Source of the DNA: Oceanobacter sp. 1_MG-2023
GTDB lineage: Bacteria; Pseudomonadota; Gammaproteobacteria; Pseudomonadales; Oceanobacteraceae
Length of the DNA stretch: 64,000 bases
Assembly: GCF_030689025.1 (NCBI RefSeq)
Contig: NZ_JAUYWA010000009.1
Coordinates: 1 to 64,000 of the forward strand
Direction: 5' to 3'
Every line of letters starts with the position of its first letter. Position 1 is the stretch's first letter. A program made the translations under genes and the position numbers. A model generated the notes under the pieces. It ran no database searches, was not told the origin of the DNA, and saw only the letters and a program-made list of their open reading frames with translations. Below are positions 43,301 through 51,130 of the stretch, one piece after another.

Positions 43301-43685
43301 AAAAGATAAAGGTAAACGAGGCATAAATCAGCGAGGTGACGGTCGAGCCGATATAACCGAACCCGGCGCCACGGCTGAGCAAATCGATATCCACCCCATA
43401 GCGGGCGGCGTAATAGCTGATCGGAATCGAGGTCAGAAAAATAATCGCCGACACCACCATGATGGCAGCAACAGCGGAATCAAAACCGTACATCAGCGTC
43501 ACGGTGGCCCCAATGGCCTCCATCGCCAGAAATGAAATGGCGCCCAGTGCGGTATTGGAAACCCGGGCCGCTGACCAGCGGCGGGCATCTTTGGCGGTAA
43601 AACGTAAGGCAAAGTCTTCCAGTGTCTGGTTTGCGACCCAGCGGTTGTAACTGCGACGACTGGCATACGGCGACGGTTGCGACAT
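40293..43685 (-). CDS. Hybrid histidine kinase with NCS1-permease-like sensor
   Basis: About 1130 residues. The order is: NCS1 cytosine/purine/allantoin permease-like region with about 12 helices (residues 25-490); cysteine-rich patch with nine Cys between 500 and 539, including two CxxC pairs; two further helices (570-630); HisKA with His684 in GISHELRSPLN; HATPase with DSGPGIS and GTGLGL; receiver with Asp970 in LLLMDISMPGM; short C-terminal tail. The permease-like part probably senses a nitrogenous solute rather than, or besides, carrying it. ATG 43685 is preferred over 43739. Coupled to the response regulator and divergent from the amide transporter. Confidence 0.87.
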   Translation of the reverse strand: MSQPSPYASRRSYNRWVANQTLEDFALRFTAKDARRWSAARVSNTALGAISFLAMEAIGATVTLMYGFDSAVAAIMVVSAIIFLTSIPISYYAARYGVDIDLLSRGAGFGYIGSTVTSLIYASFTFIFFAIEAAIMASAMDILFGMPLWAGYLFSSLLVIPLVTHGITVISRFQLWTQPLWIVLQVLPFVFILWQEWSVALEWVNYQGEMSQVQGVEGADGHFDLMYFGAASAVVFALIAQIGEQVDFLRFLPEPQPKNRLRWWLALIGGGPGWIVVGMLKILAGSFLAVLAVSSGMSIAEASDPTRIYYIAFGYLTDSPMAILAMTGLFVVLCQVKINVTNAYAGSIAWSNFFSRLTHSHPGRVVWLVFNVVIALLLMMLGVYESLERILGIYANVAVAWVGALVADLVINKPLGLSPKHIEFKRAYLYDINPVGFGAMVLASVIGVISFMGVLGPVAQALSPYVALTTALLVSPLIAILTRGRYYLARDVIVQDSAVCECVVCNNRFDAEDIASCPLYKGAICSLCCTLESRCHDLCKDNARLSDQIQQLLEMVLPVWMVERMNPRLLQFSGLMAIIGSIVGGLFWLVYAQIPSYAEGHSLLAGTLAQVYLLLLIIIGVLIWLFVLANESRLFALNESQRQTELLQQEIIAHEATDRALQESTELAEAANRAKSRYLGGISHELRSPLNSIIGYAQLLEKDETLSGRQRDKVKLIHRSGDHLADLIEGLLDISRIEAGRLEIHRDEFDLHRLLDELVDMFRLQAEDKGVRFDYQLCPYLPQIVRSDEKHLRQILINLLSNAVKFTRAGTVSLSISYRSQVAEFMVTDSGPGISNHDMQRIFLPFERIRKPGVPQTPGTGLGLTISRLLADIMGGDISVDSQFGQGSVFRLSMMLASVALPEPGIAPERKIVGYQGAEKTLLVVDDDPTHRGLISEILTPVGFEVLEAEDAGACIRVLQQTPVDLLLMDISMPGMTGWQLLRQLRNDGVSSPVVMVSADAEDRQSALAQGDASDPAERLNNGYLIKPIRDRKLLDMVARVLQLQWQYDDDASELSAPSGADPVDMTLSEAREMLAAAEVGHIVGMEAVLEQMEQRGAAATMLRRVRHCLSAFRFDELITLTKKVINDET

Positions 43686-43878
43686 GTCTGGTTTATATCC
43701 ACGGCGATCGTATCGCCTTCCCGAATGAATCAAGACCATAACGACAAGCCTGGCTTGCGGGTATGCGTCAATGTACGTACATCGATGTCACAAGACGCGA
43801 ATATCCATTCCCCGGCCGATGATGGATGCTGAATAACGTTCCTTACGCCAACAGCAGACCCCATGAAGAGGCCCAATT
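43686..43878. promoter_or_regulatory. Divergent control region of the amide locus
   Basis: A perfect 12-base palindrome ATGTACGTACAT lies at 43771-43782, inside a wider dyad with GCGTC at 43765-43769 and GACGC at 43794-43798. LuxR/NarL-type regulators bind such palindromes, so this is a candidate site for the adjacent response regulator. The ribosome-binding site of urtA is AAGAGG. Confidence 0.55.
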
Positions 43879-45138
43879 ATGATTTCAAAATCAAGGAATT
43901 ACGACTCAACCAGAGGTACACGCCGTACCCTGCTACGTCGCATGCTGGCCATTCCGGCCGCCCTGGCGCTGGCACACGTCAGCCTGCCAGCACTGGCTGA
44001 CAGCGCCAACTCAACCGGCCTTGCCGTGACCGACAGCACCGTCACTGTCGGTATCCTGCACTCCATTACCGGCACCATGGCCATCAGTGAAACCGGTTCG
44101 GTACAGGCTGAAAAACTGGCCATCGACCAGATCAATGCCATGGGTGGCGTATTGGGTCGCCAGATTGTATATACCCAGGAAGACGGTGCCAGCGACTGGC
44201 CAACCTTTGCCGAAAAAGCCAAGAAACTGCTGGTCCGCGACAAGGTCGCTGCCGTGTTCGGCTGCTGGACCTCGGCTTCCCGCAAAGCCGTATTGCCCGT
44301 GTTTGAGCAATACAACGGCATGCTCTACTACCCGACCTTCTACGAAGGACTGGAGCAATCACCCAACGTAATTTATACCGGTCAGGAAGCCACCCAGCAA
44401 ATTCTCGAGGGTCTCGACTGGGCGGATGATGCCAAAGACGCGAAAAAATACTTTTTATTGGGGTCTGACTACATCTGGCCACGTACCTCCAACAAGATTG
44501 CCCGCAAACACATTGAAAGTGTCCTTGGCGACAAAGTGGTTGGCGAAGAGTATTACCCGCTCGGACACACCCAGTTCAACTCGGTTATCAACAAAATCAA
44601 ACTGAAAAAACCGGATGTCGTCTTTATCTCGGTGGTTGGTGGCTCCAACGTGGCGTTCTACAAGCAGCTGAAAGCCGCGGGCATCGACATGACCAAAGAG
44701 AAGCCGCTGTTCCTGACCATTTCCGTGACCGAAGACGAGATCCTCGGCATTGGTGGCGAGAACATCGATGGCATCTACGCCTCCATGAAGTACTTCCAAA
44801 GCCTGCCAAACGCCAACAACGAAGCGTTTGTTAAAGCCTTCAAAGCCAAATACGGCGACGACATTGTGATCGGTGATGTCACCCAGGCCGCTTACCTTGG
44901 CCCCTGGTTGTGGAAAGCCGCTGTTGAAAAAGCCGGTTCTTTCGATATCGACAAAGTCCGCGCCGCCTCTCCTGACATCGAGCTGACCACCGCTCCAGAA
45001 GGTTATGTCCGCATCCACGACAATCATCACCTCTGGTCCAAAACCCGTATCGGCCACGCCCAGCTGGATGGTCAATACAAGGTGGTTTACGAAAGCTCCG
45101 AGCTGATCGAGCCTAACCCGTTCCCTGAAGGTTACTAA
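43879..45138 (+). CDS. urtA: Urea/short-chain amide-binding protein (UrtA/FmdD type)
   Basis: A 419-residue periplasmic binding protein of the branched-chain amino acid/amide family. Its signal region (RRTLLRRMLAIPAALALAHV) has an arginine-rich start and may be Sec or Tat. The mature part begins near ADSANS. Characteristic UrtA/FmdD blocks: VGILHSITGTMAISE, GGVLGRQIVYTQEDGASDWP, VFGCWTSASRKAVLPVFE and YYPTFYEG. Urea and short amides are the known ligands of the family; the downstream amidases favour amides. It is the first gene of the operon, followed by a hairpin. Confidence 0.9.
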   Translation: MISKSRNYDSTRGTRRTLLRRMLAIPAALALAHVSLPALADSANSTGLAVTDSTVTVGILHSITGTMAISETGSVQAEKLAIDQINAMGGVLGRQIVYTQEDGASDWPTFAEKAKKLLVRDKVAAVFGCWTSASRKAVLPVFEQYNGMLYYPTFYEGLEQSPNVIYTGQEATQQILEGLDWADDAKDAKKYFLLGSDYIWPRTSNKIARKHIESVLGDKVVGEEYYPLGHTQFNSVINKIKLKKPDVVFISVVGGSNVAFYKQLKAAGIDMTKEKPLFLTISVTEDEILGIGGENIDGIYASMKYFQSLPNANNEAFVKAFKAKYGDDIVIGDVTQAAYLGPWLWKAAVEKAGSFDIDKVRAASPDIELTTAPEGYVRIHDNHHLWSKTRIGHAQLDGQYKVVYESSELIEPNPFPEGY

Positions 45139-45178
45139 GCCAGTGTTACCAGGCAAGTGACTCAGCAAGAACCGCAAC

Positions 45179-45200
45179 AAGCGGCCCGCCAGGGCCGCTT
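45179..45200 (+). other. Intra-operon hairpin between binding protein and permease genes
   Basis: Perfect 9-base stem AAGCGGCCC (45179-45187), loop GCCA, GGGCCGCTT (45192-45200). It has no T-run, only CCCCTTCTG. Hairpins in this position usually stabilise or attenuate mRNA so that the binding protein is made in excess over the permease. Confidence 0.65.
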
Positions 45201-45255
45201 CCCCTTCTGCTTATCTTGCTGCTTGTAGCGCTACAACCCACTGGGAGGAAACACC

Positions 45256-46185
45256 ATGTTTGCCGACTACACCATGACCGAGCTGACCTCGATTTTTGCC
45301 ATGCAGGGATTTGCCGGTCTCACTCTGTTTTCTGTTTTTGTTCTGATGGCACTGGGGCTGGCGATTATTTTTGGCCAGATGGGCGTCATCAATATGGCCC
45401 ACGGCGAATTCATGATTCTCGGCGCCTACACCACGTACCTGACGTCCAATGTCTTTTCGTCATACCTGCCGGAATCCCTGTACAGCCTGTATTTTTTTGT
45501 CGCCCTGATCCTCGCCTTTCTGGCCGCCGGCGCGCTCGGGGCCTTTATCGAATGGGCCATGATCCGGCACCTCTATAAACGCCCACTCGATACGCTGCTG
45601 GCCACCTGGGGCCTGAGCCTGATCATGCAACAACTGTATCGCACCATCTTTGGCCCGCGGGAAGTCGGCGTCACCCTGCCCGACTGGCTGATGGGTTCCA
45701 TCGCCCTGACCGATATGGTGGAAATTCCCATCAACGGCCTGTTTGTGATGGCCATTACGCTGGTGGTCGCCGTTGGTGTGGGTCTGACAATGCAGAAATC
45801 CCGACTCGGCAAACAAACCCGGGCCGTGGTGCAAAACCGGCCGATGGCCTCTGCCGTCGGCATCAACACCGCCCGCGTTGACCGCCTGACCTTTGCGCTC
45901 GGCTGTGGGATCGCCGGGATCGCCGGAGCCGCCTTTACCATGATCGGTTCAACCGGCCCGACCTCCGGCCAGCTGTACATCGTCGACACCTTTCTGGTGG
46001 TGGTTTTTGGTGGCGCATCCAGTCTGGTGGGCACCATCGCATCGGCTTTCACTATCTCTCAGGCGCAATCGACCATGGAATTTTTCCTCAGTGGCTCGAT
46101 GGCCAAAGTGCTCACCCTGCTCGTCGTCGTTGGCATTTTGATGCTGCGTCCACAAGGGCTGTTCTCTCTCAAAATACGTAAATAA
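45256..46185 (+). CDS. urtB: Amide/urea ABC transporter permease (UrtB/FmdE type)
   Basis: A 309-residue LivH-type permease with about eight helices. FGQMGVINMAHGEFMILGAYTTY is the typical N-terminal block, and GCGIAGIAGAAFTMIGSTGP the late one. It lacks the long N-terminal extension of many UrtB proteins (about 500 residues), so it resembles FmdE of the amide transporter from Methylophilus. GGGAGG precedes the ATG. It pairs with the next permease, 11 bases downstream. Confidence 0.9.
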   Translation: MFADYTMTELTSIFAMQGFAGLTLFSVFVLMALGLAIIFGQMGVINMAHGEFMILGAYTTYLTSNVFSSYLPESLYSLYFFVALILAFLAAGALGAFIEWAMIRHLYKRPLDTLLATWGLSLIMQQLYRTIFGPREVGVTLPDWLMGSIALTDMVEIPINGLFVMAITLVVAVGVGLTMQKSRLGKQTRAVVQNRPMASAVGINTARVDRLTFALGCGIAGIAGAAFTMIGSTGPTSGQLYIVDTFLVVVFGGASSLVGTIASAFTISQAQSTMEFFLSGSMAKVLTLLVVVGILMLRPQGLFSLKIRK

Positions 46186-46196
46186 AGAGGTCGCCC

Positions 46197-47387
46197 ATGA
46201 ACTTTATTGCCCATTTGTTCGCTCGCTACCAGCTCAGCCATATGCTGATTCTGGCGCTGTTGCTGATCGTGGTTCTACCGTTGAGTATGGATATTTTCCG
46301 CCTCAACCTGATCGGCAAATATCTGACCTATGCCTTCGTCGCCATTGGTCTGGTGCTGTGCTGGGGCTACGGCGGCATTCTCAGCCTGGGTCAGGGTGTA
46401 TTTTTTGGCCTTGGCGGTTACTGCATGGCGATGTTTCTGAAGCTGGAAGCCTCCAGCCCGGAAAACACCGCCATCCAGACAACGCCGGGCATCCCGGACT
46501 TTATGGACTGGAACCAGCTCACCGAGCTGCCGTGGTTCTGGGAACCCTTCCACAGCTTCGGCTTTACCTTGCTCGCCATTATTCTGGTACCGGCATTTTT
46601 CGCCTTTGTGGTGACGGTTGCCATGTTCAAACGCCGGGTTGGCGGGGTGTATTTTGCCATCATCACCCAGGCGGTGGCCGCCATCCTGACCATCCTGATC
46701 ATTGGCCAGCAAGGCTACACCGGAGGGGTTAACGGCATCACCGACCTGCGTACCCTGCACGGCTGGGATATTCGTACCGACGAAGCCAAGTACATTCTTT
46801 ATTTCGTCTGCGTGGCCCTGCTGTTTGTCTGTCTGTTTATTGGCAAATACGTCATCAACAGCAAACTGGGACGCCTGTTAGTCGCCATGCGGGAACGGGA
46901 AGACCGGGTGCGTTTCTCTGGCTATGACGTCTCGGCATTCAAGATTTTTATCTTCTGTCTGGCTTCGGTGTTCTCCGCCATTGGTGGTGCCATGTTCACC
47001 CTGCAGATCGGTTTTATGTCACCCACCTTTGTTGGCATCGTGCCGTCGATCGAAATGGTGATTTTCTGCGCCGTTGGTGGTCGTCTTTCGCTGCTGGGGG
47101 CGGTGTATGGCGCTCTGCTGGTCAACGCCGCCAAAACCAGTTTCTCGGAATCCTTTCCGGAGCTGTGGCTGTTTGCCATGGGGGCCTTGTTTATCGGTGT
47201 GGTCATGGCCTTCCCGAATGGCCTCGCCGGTGTCTGGACAACCTATATCGAACCGCGCCTGCCAGCCCGCTTACGCTCTCCCGTACCGCCCAGCACCATT
47301 CCCGCCGTCGCGGTGACGACAACGGCCGAAACCTCATCTACTCCTTCTGCCAACCCCACCGTGGAGCACCGTCATGCTGGAAACTAA
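46197..47387 (+). CDS. urtC: Amide/urea ABC transporter permease (UrtC/FmdF type)
   Basis: A 396-residue LivM-type permease with about ten helices. CWGYGGILSLGQGVFFGLGGY is the N-terminal family block; LVAMREREDRVRFSGYDV and FVGIVPSIEMVIFCAVGGR follow. The last 45 or so residues (from about SPVPPSTIPAVAV) form a Pro/Thr/Ser-rich tail of unknown use. Its end overlaps the next ATPase gene by 14 bases. Confidence 0.9.
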   Translation: MNFIAHLFARYQLSHMLILALLLIVVLPLSMDIFRLNLIGKYLTYAFVAIGLVLCWGYGGILSLGQGVFFGLGGYCMAMFLKLEASSPENTAIQTTPGIPDFMDWNQLTELPWFWEPFHSFGFTLLAIILVPAFFAFVVTVAMFKRRVGGVYFAIITQAVAAILTILIIGQQGYTGGVNGITDLRTLHGWDIRTDEAKYILYFVCVALLFVCLFIGKYVINSKLGRLLVAMREREDRVRFSGYDVSAFKIFIFCLASVFSAIGGAMFTLQIGFMSPTFVGIVPSIEMVIFCAVGGRLSLLGAVYGALLVNAAKTSFSESFPELWLFAMGALFIGVVMAFPNGLAGVWTTYIEPRLPARLRSPVPPSTIPAVAVTTTAETSSTPSANPTVEHRHAGN

Positions 47388-48138
47388 CAAGCACATTGAG
47401 CAGAAGGACTTCGTCCTCAGCGTGGAGGGTCTGACGGTCTCGTTCGATGGCTTCAAGGCCGTCAGCGACCTCTCGCTCTACGTCGAGGAGCAGGAAATCC
47501 GCGTCATTATCGGCCCCAACGGTGCCGGTAAAACCACCGTACTGGATCTGATTTGTGGCCGCACCAAGGCCACTGAAGGCTCGATCAAGTTCAAGGGCAA
47601 GGAGCTGACCCGCATGAACGAGCACCAGATCGTCCATGCCGGTATCGGCCGCAAGTTCCAGACGCCGTCGATTTACGAAGACCTGACGGTGTTTGAAAAC
47701 CTCGAACTCTCCTACCCCAGAGGCCGCAACGTCTGGGGAGCACTGACCTTCCGGCGCGACCAGCAGGTAATCGACAAGGTTATCGAAATTGCCGAGATGA
47801 TCTTCCTTGCCGACAAGCTCGATATGTCCGCCGACCTGCTCAGCCACGGCCAGAAACAATGGCTGGAAATCGGCATGTTGCTGATCCAGGACCCCGAGCT
47901 GCTGATGCTCGACGAACCGGTGGCGGGCATGTCGGTTTCTGAACGCCAGCAAACCGCGGCACTGCTGCAAAAAATCACCAAGGACCGTTCAGTGCTGGTG
48001 ATTGAACACGACATGCAGTTTGTTGCCGACATCGCCGACCGCGTCACCGTCCTGCATCAGGGCAAGGTGCTGTCGGAAGGCTCGATGGAGCGGGTTCAGA
48101 ACGATCCCAAAGTCATTGAAGTGTACCTGGGCCATTGA
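47374..48138 (+). CDS. urtD: Amide/urea ABC transporter ATPase (UrtD type)
   Basis: A 254-residue LivG-type ATPase. Walker A is GPNGAGKTT, the signature region LLSHGQKQWLEIGMLLIQDP, Walker B LLMLDEPVAGMS, and the H-loop VIEHDM. The LSHGQKQW form of the signature, in place of LSGGQ, is typical of UrtD. It overlaps the urtC end, so translation is coupled. It works with UrtE as a heterodimer. Confidence 0.91.
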   Translation: MLETNKHIEQKDFVLSVEGLTVSFDGFKAVSDLSLYVEEQEIRVIIGPNGAGKTTVLDLICGRTKATEGSIKFKGKELTRMNEHQIVHAGIGRKFQTPSIYEDLTVFENLELSYPRGRNVWGALTFRRDQQVIDKVIEIAEMIFLADKLDMSADLLSHGQKQWLEIGMLLIQDPELLMLDEPVAGMSVSERQQTAALLQKITKDRSVLVIEHDMQFVADIADRVTVLHQGKVLSEGSMERVQNDPKVIEVYLGH

Positions 48139-48168
48139 TCGCCAAGCCGGTAAACGAGGAGATAAACA

Positions 48169-48858
48169 ATGCTTGAGCTAACCGATTACAACGTTGCCTA
48201 CGGTCAAAGTGACGTGATTCGCAATATGAACCTGAGTGTCGGAGACGAAGAAATTGTCGCCGTGCTGGGCCGTAACGGCATGGGCAAAACCACGCTGATG
48301 AAATCGCTGATCGGCATGATTCCGAGCAAGTCCGGAACGGTTGCCCTCAACGGAGTCGATCTGGTGCCACTCCAGAGTTACGAACGCGTCGGCGCCGGTG
48401 TCGGCTTTGTGCCACAGGGGCGGATGATTTTCTCCACCATGACGGTGAAAGAAAATATTGAAACCGGCCTCACCTCCACCGGCAAGAATGACATTCCCGA
48501 AGATCTCTACGTCATGTTCCCGGTACTGAAAGAAATGCAGCACCGTCGTGGCGGCAACCTGTCCGGTGGCCAGCAACAACAGCTTGCCATCGCACGGGCG
48601 TTAGCCAGCAATCCCAGCGTGCTGCTGCTGGACGAACCCACCGAAGGCATCCAGCCCAGCATCATCAAGGAAATGGCGCGCACCCTGCGCACGATCCGCG
48701 ACCAGCGCAAATTGTCGATCATCGTTTCTGAGCAGGTGCTCAGTTTCGCCCTGGACGTCGCCGATCGCATCCTGGTGATCGAGAAAGGCAACATCGTCCT
48801 CGACGTGCCTGTCGAGGAGGCCGATCAGGCCACCATCACCCGCTACCTGTCCGTCTAA
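48169..48858 (+). CDS. urtE: Amide/urea ABC transporter ATPase (UrtE type)
   Basis: A 229-residue LivF-type ATPase. Walker A is GRNGMGKTT, signature [17 protein letters not shown] and Walker [16 protein letters not shown]; the switch region is IVSEQ, where the usual H-loop histidine is replaced by Glu or Gln, as often seen in UrtE/LivF proteins. GAGGAG precedes the ATG. It is the last transporter gene before amiE. Confidence 0.91.
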   Translation: MLELTDYNVAYGQSDVIRNMNLSVGDEEIVAVLGRNGMGKTTLMKSLIGMIPSKSGTVALNGVDLVPLQSYERVGAGVGFVPQGRMIFSTMTVKENIETGLTSTGKNDIPEDLYVMFPVLKEMQHRRGGNLSGGQQQQLAIARALASNPSVLLLDEPTEGIQPSIIKEMARTLRTIRDQRKLSIIVSEQVLSFALDVADRILVIEKGNIVLDVPVEEADQATITRYLSV

Positions 48859-48886
48859 ACCGAATCTGAGCCAAAGGAGAACAACC

Positions 48887-49933
48887 ATGCGTCATGGTGA
48901 TATTTCAAGCAGCAACGATACCGTCGGCGTCGCCGTGGTGAACTACAAGATGCCCCGCCTGCACACCAGGGCCGATGTGCTCGACAACGCGGCCAGCATT
49001 GCCGAGATGATCCAGGGCATCAAAAAAGGTCTGCCAGGGATGGATCTGATTGTATTTCCGGAATACAGCACCATGGGCATCATGTACGACCACGACGAAA
49101 TGATGGCCACCGCAACCACCATTCCAGGGCCGGAAACCGATATGTTTGCCGCTGCCTGTCGTGCGGCCAACACCTGGGGGGTGTTTTCTCTCACTGGCGA
49201 GCAGCACGAAGAACACCCCAACAAGGCGCCCTACAACACCCTGGTGCTGATCAACAATCTCGGTGACATCGTCCAGAAATACCGCAAATGCCTGCCCTGG
49301 TGCCCGATCGAAGGCTGGTATCCCGGCGATCGTACCTACGTCAGTGATGGCCCCAAAGGCATGAAGCTGAGCCTGATCATTTGTGACGACGGCAACTACC
49401 CGGAAATCTGGCGTGACTGCGCCATGAAAGGCGCCGAGCTGATTGTGCGCTGCCAGGGCTATATGTACCCGGCCAAAGAGCAGCAGGTGATGATGTCCAA
49501 GTCCATGGCCTGGGCCAACAACTGCTACGTCGCCGTGGCCAACGCCGCCGGTTTCGACGGGGTTTATTCCTACTTTGGCCACTCCGCCATTATTGGTTTT
49601 GATGGCCGCACCCTTGGTGAATGTGGCGAAGAAGACATGGGCATCCAATACGCCCAGTTATCGCTGTCACAAATCCGCGATGCCCGCAAAAACGATCAGT
49701 CCCAGAATCATCTGTTCAAGCTGCTGCACCGGGGTTACACCGGCATGCACGCCTCCGGTGATGGTGACCGTGGCGTTGCCGATTGCCCGTTCGAGTTTTA
49801 CCGCACCTGGGTCACCGATGCCGAGAAGGCCCGCGACGACGTCGAGGCCATGACGCGCAGCACCATCGGTACGGAAGAATGCCCGGTAGGTGGTATTCCG
49901 ACACCGGAAAAAACCATGGAATCCGGTTCCTGA
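48887..49933 (+). CDS. amiE: AmiE, aliphatic amidase
   Basis: Hydrolyses short aliphatic amides such as acetamide and propionamide to the acid and ammonia. The N-terminus [20 protein letters not shown] is identical to my recollection of Pseudomonas aeruginosa AmiE, and most of the protein aligns without gaps (348 versus 346 residues). The nitrilase-fold triad is Glu59 (FPEY), Lys134 (KYRK) and Cys166 (IICDDGN). AAGGAG precedes the ATG. It is the first enzyme gene after the transporter, with amiB and fmdA downstream. Confidence 0.97.
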   Translation: MRHGDISSSNDTVGVAVVNYKMPRLHTRADVLDNAASIAEMIQGIKKGLPGMDLIVFPEYSTMGIMYDHDEMMATATTIPGPETDMFAAACRAANTWGVFSLTGEQHEEHPNKAPYNTLVLINNLGDIVQKYRKCLPWCPIEGWYPGDRTYVSDGPKGMKLSLIICDDGNYPEIWRDCAMKGAELIVRCQGYMYPAKEQQVMMSKSMAWANNCYVAVANAAGFDGVYSYFGHSAIIGFDGRTLGECGEEDMGIQYAQLSLSQIRDARKNDQSQNHLFKLLHRGYTGMHASGDGDRGVADCPFEFYRTWVTDAEKARDDVEAMTRSTIGTEECPVGGIPTPEKTMESGS

Positions 49934-49945
49934 GGCGCGATAACC

Positions 49946-51130
49946 ATGGTGTTTATTAACGATCGTCTGCAATCACAACAGCGCCAGTCCCACACCAGTG
50001 ACGCCGCGGCATCCGAACGCCCGGCGCTTTACTCCCGCTTTGCTTTCGAACCGGCGCAGCTGCAACAGCAACTGGAGCGTCATCTGGTGGGGCAGCAGCA
50101 AATTATTCATAGCTTGTGCCGCCAGCTGGATGTGCTCAAGGCCGGGCTCAGTGACGATCGTCGCCCACTGCTGACGGCATTGTTCCTTGGCGATACCGGA
50201 GTGGGCAAAACCGAAATGGTGCGCCGCATTGCCGAAGCCCTGCATGGTGATGCCAACCACTTCTGCCGCATCGACATGAATACCTTGTCGCAGAGCCATT
50301 ACAGCGCCGCCATTACCGGGGCGCCGCCGGGCTACGTCGGCAGCAAGGACAACCTGACGCTGCTCAACGAGGAGCTAATCAAGGGCAGCAACAGCCGCCC
50401 CGGCATCGTGCTGTTTGATGAAATAGAAAAAGCCAGCCCGGACGTGGTCCGCAGCCTGATGAATATTCTGGATAACGGCGAGCTGACTCTGGCATCGGGT
50501 CAGAAAGCACTGAATTTCCGTAACACTCTGGTGTTCATGACCAGCAACCTGGGTTCACGGGCATGGCAGCGCCACCCGCTGCGCCCATGGCTGCCACCCG
50601 CATGGCAAGCCAGACTCAAACACCGGTTGCAGCAGCGCGCCCTCGATAATCACTTTGATGCCGAATTCCTCAACCGGATTCATTGCATCGAACGTTTTGC
50701 CAGCCTCGGCAGCGAACAACTGCCACAGGTAGTCACCACCCTGCTGAATGAGCTTAACCAGCGTCTGAAAAGACATCAGCTGACCCTGTTGCTCGACGAC
50801 GCCTGCCTGTTTTGGCTCAGTCGTGGCGACTTTGACCAGCACTACGGTGCCCGGGCCATTCAGCGCTTGTTTCAACGCCAGGTTGTTGTGCCACTGGCCA
50901 GCTACCTGCTCACCCTGCCGTCTTGCGCCCATCCTCGCCAGCTGCGCGCCTTGCTACGCAACGACGCCCTGACGTTCAGCGCAGGCCCCATGCCAAGCGC
51001 CGCGGCCGACCCGGCCACACACGCTTCAGCGCCTTCACCTTCCAATACCCGCGAAGACGGCCCGGTCGCCGTCGATCCACACGTTTTTTCCAAAGCCGTA
51101 CTTGCCCATCAAGGAGCTAACCATGACTGA
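49946..51130 (+). CDS. amiB: AmiB-type AAA ATPase associated with aliphatic amidase
   Basis: A 394-residue ClpB/ClpA-like AAA+ ATPase. Walker A is GDTGVGKTE, Walker B GIVLFDEIEK, then the sensor region FMTSNLGSRAW and arginine finger area DAEFLNRI. In P. aeruginosa amiB lies directly after amiE and encodes such an ATPase of chaperone type; the order is kept here, 12 bases apart. The last 60 residues are Pro/Ala-rich low-complexity sequence. The same symbol is used for the murein amidase at 20.6 kb, an unrelated gene. Confidence 0.87.
   Translation: MVFINDRLQSQQRQSHTSDAAASERPALYSRFAFEPAQLQQQLERHLVGQQQIIHSLCRQLDVLKAGLSDDRRPLLTALFLGDTGVGKTEMVRRIAEALHGDANHFCRIDMNTLSQSHYSAAITGAPPGYVGSKDNLTLLNEELIKGSNSRPGIVLFDEIEKASPDVVRSLMNILDNGELTLASGQKALNFRNTLVFMTSNLGSRAWQRHPLRPWLPPAWQARLKHRLQQRALDNHFDAEFLNRIHCIERFASLGSEQLPQVVTTLLNELNQRLKRHQLTLLLDDACLFWLSRGDFDQHYGARAIQRLFQRQVVVPLASYLLTLPSCAHPRQLRALLRNDALTFSAGPMPSAAADPATHASAPSPSNTREDGPVAVDPHVFSKAVLAHQGANHD

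Noticed and set aside
48887-49933. Amidase considered as AmiF-type formamidase
   Set aside because: The N-terminus and nearly all blocks match AmiE; AmiF begins differently and has other residues around the active cysteine.
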